In this document: piece by piece, positions 60,074-64,000 of the stretch
Numbering within the stretch: the stretch's first letter is position 1
Layout of the letters: each line of letters opens with the position of its first letter
NCBI GenBank assembly: GCA_024867545.1
Contig: JANFNE010000040.1
Location: 372,001-436,000 of the forward strand
DNA length: 64,000 nucleotides
Direction: 5' to 3'
Source of the DNA: Phytopythium helicoides
Lineage: Eukaryota > Oomycota > Peronosporomycetes > Pythiales > Pythiaceae
Notes under the pieces: generated by a model
What the model was told of the DNA's origin: nothing
Seen by the model: only the letters and a program-made list of their open reading frames with translations
Databases searched by the model: none
Made by a program: the position numbers and the translations under genes

Positions 60074-60388
60074 ATGTACTGCTACCGTAGCAAGTTGATA
60101 GAAGTGAATGCTACACAGGCAAGTTGTTCTCAATCTACAAGCCAATGTCGTTCGTGTCATGATATATTGCGTGACCATCAATGTTATTTGTGCAAGCGGA
60201 TGGAAATAAAACATGAACCAAATCAAACTTACACGCAGAACATGAAGCAAATTCAAAAGATGGACAATCAACTACCAAGGAAACAAAACATACTAGGTAT
60301 AGCAGTGGGCGACTGTGAATGGATACGAGAAACAATACGTGTTCGTGAACTTGATGTCACCAAGGTACACATGTGGAACATACCATGA
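60074..60388 (+). CDS. small Cys/His-rich ORF in unit A (doubtful)
   Basis: 104 codons from an ATG, with CRSCHDIL and DHQCYLCK, a possible zinc-binding C-x2-C...C-x2-C pair. The equivalent frame is kept through the motif in units B and C, but B has a stop at codon 3 and both have stops after the motif. Either a decaying small gene or neutral similarity among recent repeats. Confidence 0.25.
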   Translation: MYCYRSKLIEVNATQASCSQSTSQCRSCHDILRDHQCYLCKRMEIKHEPNQTYTQNMKQIQKMDNQLPRKQNILGIAVGDCEWIRETIRVRELDVTKVHMWNIP

Positions 60389-61435
60389 GCGAGTGTAATC
60401 CTACTTCTTGGATAGGCAATGAAATCATATGCCATGAGATTCTACAAACGGATATTTGACTGACATGTGATGGATGACAAGCTGTGACGGCTACTTCACG
60501 ATCAATACTTGATGTAATATGGACTGAGACGTGACATCTAGTGTCTGAGTTGAGACACCATTGATTACTACAGCTGACCTAGTTGATCGGCAAGGGAGCT
60601 GATGTGAAGCATGTAATGAAGACTAAGTCAACCAAACTGAAGCACATGATTCACTATACAGTGAAGTGTGCAAAGAACATGATGAAGTAGCACACCGATT
60701 GATAGCGACTTACCTGCCTTCACAGACGCAGCTATGCTCTTTCCACAACCAATATCTAGTAACTTTGAAGCAAACATGTGCTGTGCTTGATGCTTTGTAT
60801 AGTGCAATGAACTGTGTGTAGCCAGAGCGATTGGAATTCGACTTGATCATGCAGAGCGAATCTTGTTTTCAACCAAGTAGAATTGAATGAACACCATGTC
60901 GGCGCTGGTGTGTGAGCTGAACTGTGATGTGTGCACTACTAGCATGAGTAAATGCTGTCGCGAGTCTCTATCAGAGATGATGATGGATAGCAATGATGTT
61001 CAGCACATTGTGGTTCGGCAGTAAGTGGTGATGTTTGAAGTGAAGTAGAGTATAATTGAAGAAGATCGTAGAGCAATGAGTGTTTGATGACGCATGTGAT
61101 GGTGTTGTGTGTGCAGAGGATAAGAGGAACAATAAAACGTAGTTATGGAGAATGGTACGCGGATGTGTGAAGAGCGTCGGAGGCGCGGCGAGTATGGGAC
61201 AACCTAATGATAGGCATCAACATCATATTGGTGCGAAGCTGATTGCTACATATTGAATGAAGATGGCAGTTTGAAGTAGTTCACGACATCTACTTATTCG
61301 AAGTGATGAGAACACATATTCGATGCGAATGCTCGCGCAAAGCTGTGTAGGTGTATTTGAAAACCCGGTGTGGAGTATGATTAGGGTTTTGAAATATATC
61401 GGTAATAAATCGGAAAGAAAATGTAAGCTACGGAC

Positions 61436-61453
61436 AGGGTTTAGGGTTTAGGG
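61436..61453 (+). repeat. telomere-type tract, unit B
   Basis: AGGG plus two TTTAGGG copies, again followed by TCCCTAATCAG as in unit A. Confidence 0.9.
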
Positions 61454-61464
61454 TCCCTAATCAG

Positions 61465-61592
61465 GGCAGGACATTGGGCAATTATACTTGAAATTTGTAT
61501 TGAAAATGGCAGGACATTGGGCAACCCTCCTCGGACCCAATGTCCTGCCATTTTCAATACAAATTTCAAGTATAATTGCCCAATGTCCTGCC
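61465..61592. repeat. perfect 57-bp-arm hairpin, unit B
   Basis: 61465-61521 is the exact reverse complement of 61536-61592. The 14-base loop (61522-61535) is identical to unit A. Where unit A had unpaired sides, unit B is fully paired. Confidence 0.97.
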
Positions 61593-63106
61593 GTCGCGCA
61601 ATGTCCTGCCACTTCCAATACAAATTTCAAGTATAATTGCCCACGGGTATAACATCCTATACAAAAGCGAAACCTCACCCACGGTACCACCACAATGCCA
61701 TACAGTATGGAACAGCTATGTCACAGGAATGTTGCCAGATTATTGGCAGTTGTGTTGTACATTGTGCGGGTAGTAAAACGACATGTACTGATACCGTAGC
61801 AAGTTGATGGAAGTGAATGCTACACAGGCAAGTTGTTCTCAATCTACAAGCCAATGTCGTTCGTGTCATGAGATTTTGCGTGACCATCAATGTACTTTGT
61901 GCAAGCGGATGGAATGACAACATGAACCAAATCAAACTCACACACAGAACATAAAGCAAATTCAAAAGATGGACAATTAACTACCAAGGAAACAAAACAG
62001 ACTTGGTATAGCAGTGGGCAAGTATGAATAGATAAGAGAACAACACGCGTTCATCGACTTGATGTAGCCAAGGTACACATGTGGAACATACCATGAGCGA
62101 GTGTAATCCTACTTGTTCGATTGGTCCGCAATGAAATCAAACGCCATGAGATAGTACCAAAGGATAATTGACTGACTTGTGACCGATGATAAGCTGTGAC
62201 GACTAATCCACGACCAATACTTGATGGTTAAATGACTGAGACGTGACATCTAGTGTGTGAGTTGAGACACCTTTGATTACTACAGCTCACCTAGTTGATC
62301 GGCAAGGGAGCTGATGTGAAGCATGTAATGATGATGAAGTAAACCAAACTGAAGCACATGATTCACTATCCAGTGAAGTGTGCAAAGAACATGATGAACT
62401 ATCACACCGATTGCTAGCGACGTACTTGCCTTGACAGACCCAGCTATGCTCTTTCCACATCAATATATAATAATTTTGAAGCAAATCTGTGCTGTGGTTG
62501 ATGCTTTGGATAGTGCAATGAACTGTGTGTAGCCAGAGCGATTGGAATTCGACTTGATCATGCAGAGCGAATCTAGTTTTCAACCAAGTAGAATTGAATG
62601 AACACCATGTCGGCGCTGGTGTGTCAGCTGAACTGTGATGTGCGCACTAGCATGAGTAAGTGCTGTCGCGAGTCTCTATCACAGATGATGATGGAAAGCA
62701 ATGATGTTGAGCACATTGTGGTTCGACAGTAAGTGTTGATGTCTGAAGTGAAGTAGAGTATAATTGAAGAAGATTGTCGAGCAATGAGTGTTTGATGACG
62801 CATGTGATGGTGTTGTGCAGACGATAAGAGGAACAATGAAACATAGTGATTGAGAATGGTACGCGGATGTGTGAAGAGCATCGGAGGCGCGGCGATTATG
62901 AAACAACATAATGATAGGCATGAACAACATATTGGTGTGAGGCTTATTGCTATATATATACTATGCGGAATGAACGTTCATTCGGGGTTCCGTGGTGCCG
63001 TAATATTACGTAAATTACTGGGTTTTGTTTGCATTCGATACCGTAATTTACTTGATTCGGACTGTAATAAACCCGTATTTTACGAACAGGGTTTAGTAGA
63101 GTTAGT

Positions 63107-63124
63107 AGGGTTTAGGGTTTAGGG
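63107..63124 (+). repeat. telomere-type tract, unit C
   Basis: AGGG followed by two exact TTTAGGG copies, preceded by degenerate copies from 63087 (AGGGTTTAGTAGAGTTAG). Confidence 0.9.
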
Positions 63125-63134
63125 AAGTTAAACA

Positions 63135-63264
63135 GGGGAGGACAATGGCCCATTTCATACAAACTTCAAGATAAAATGGGGAGGACAATGGCCATCCCTC
63201 CCCGGAGCCATTGTCCTCCCCTTTTTATCTTGACTTTTGTATGAAATGAGCCATTGTCCTCCCC
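63135..63264. repeat. 58-bp-arm hairpin of different sequence, unit C
   Basis: 63135-63192 pairs with 63207-63264 with about four mismatches around a 14-base loop (CATCCCTCCCCGGA). Arm sequence (GGGGAGGACAATGGC...) differs from units A and B, but arm and loop lengths are kept. Confidence 0.93.
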
Positions 63265-64000
63265 GAGCGCAGATGTCCTCCCCCTTAACTATGGAAACTC
63301 CCTATATGTGGGCCCTTGATGGACACTCCGATACAAAAACTAACCTCACCCACGGTACTACCGCAAAGCCATACAGTATGACACAACGATGTCACAGGAA
63401 TGTTGCCAGATTATTGGCAGTTGTGATGTACATTGTGTGGGTAGTAAAACCACATGTACTGTCACCGTAGCAAGTTGATGGATGTGAATGCTACACAGGC
63501 AAGTTATTCTGAATCAAGCAACCGTTGCCATTGCAGTTCTTGTAATGGAAAGGTGCGTGACCATCAATGTACATTGTGTAAGCTGAAAGACTGACACATG
63601 TACCAATTCAAACATGCACAGGCAGAACATGAAACAAAAGCTAATGATGGACAATCAATTATCAGCAAACAAAACCTACTTGACATAGCACTGGGCAAGT
63701 ATGAATAGATAAGAGAACAACACGCGTTCGTGAACCTGATGTCACCAAGGTACACATGTGGAACATACCATTAGCGAGTGTAATCCTACATTTTTGATTG
63801 GTCTGCAATGAAATCAAACGCCGTGAGATGTTACCAAAGGATAATTGACTGACATGTGATGGATAACAAGCTGTGACGGCTACTTCATGATCAATACTTG
63901 ATGGTTAAATGGACTGAGATGTGACATCTAGTGACTGAGTTGAGACACCATTGATTACTACAGCTGACCTAGTCGATCGGCAAGGGAGCTGATGTGGAGC

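Larger units (their letters stand above)
59731..61435. repeat. subtelomere-like unit A
   Basis: About 1.7 kb: TTTAGGG tract, hairpin, then a conserved core of about 1.3 kb (from the CCCACGG...CCGCAAAGCCATACAG block at about 59970 to about 61250), then a tail that differs from unit B. Core is about 90% identical to units B and C by eye. Mostly non-coding. Confidence 0.9.
61436..63106. repeat. subtelomere-like unit B
   Basis: Second copy, 1.67 kb, in the same orientation. Landmark CATACAG block is at 61697 versus 59989 in unit A. The tail from about 62955 is unlike unit A and contains CGTAATATTACG and further degenerate AGGGTTTAG words before the next tract. Confidence 0.9.
63107..64000. repeat. 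subtelomere-like unit C (cut by window edge)
   Basis: Third copy: tract, hairpin and the start of the conserved core (from about 63345). Continues beyond the window. Confidence 0.88.

Noticed and set aside
63001..63009. TAATATTAC, the nonamer of geminivirus-type replication origins
   Set aside because: It lies in a short self-palindrome, without the GC stem and iterated sites of a real origin and without a Rep gene nearby.
59731..64000. CRISPR array or bacterial element in the repeat region
   Set aside because: Units are kilobase-long with telomere-type tracts in a eukaryotic setting; no spacer structure or cas genes.

Overview
The window looks like oomycete nuclear DNA, most likely Phytophthora or a close relative. 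The signs are a large expansion of SWEET sugar transporters with GC-rich third positions, rare short introns (61-73 bp), a broken secreted repeat-protein gene of effector type, oomycete-style Ty3 chromoviruses, and TTTAGGG telomere-type repeats at the right side. Species assignment is inference.

Layout. (1) 1-24,387: a tandem array of 16 SWEET (MtN3/saliva, seven-helix) genes. The first is cut by the window edge, the sixth is decayed at its 3' end, and the fourteenth is the only one on the minus strand. Five members share one phase-2 intron at the same codon; the others whose 5' end is visible are intronless. Nearly all carry a conserved cytosolic tail. (2) 24,388-29,948: a relic-rich stretch with a minus-strand secreted protein gene of about nine 34-residue repeats (broken), a 110-bp (AG)n microsatellite, an uncharacterised minus-strand ORF and a decayed tyrosine-recombinase (Crypton-like) ORF. 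(3) 29,949-57,837: two members of one Ty3 chromovirus family with 870-bp LTRs, plus a 1,382-bp host segment and a recombinant LTR duplicated between them. Element 1 (29,949-40,579, TSD CTGC) has a nonsense codon in gag. Element 2 (44,214-57,837, TSD CACC) has intact gag and pol and a 3.3-kb antisense reading frame between pol and the 3' LTR. Both have a textbook -1 frameshift site (T TTA AAC, stop, hairpin/pseudoknot) between gag and pol. (4) 57,842-59,730: an older Ty3 relic and a broken uncharacterised gene. (5) 59,731-64,000: three tandem subtelomere-like units of about 1.7 kb. Each is headed by a short TTTAGGG tract and a long near-perfect hairpin (arm-loop-arm 57-58/14/57-58 in units 2 and 3).

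How it fits together. The TTTAGGG strand reads towards the right, so the chromosome end probably lies to the right and the SWEET array sits in a subtelomeric, transposon-rich neighbourhood. That setting favours the tandem duplication, gene conversion and decay seen in the array. Nested insertions can be ordered: the Crypton-like and Ty3 relics are oldest, elements 1 and 2 landed in them recently (about 5 and 3 LTR differences per 870 bp, counted by eye), and unequal LTR-LTR recombination then duplicated the segment between the two elements.
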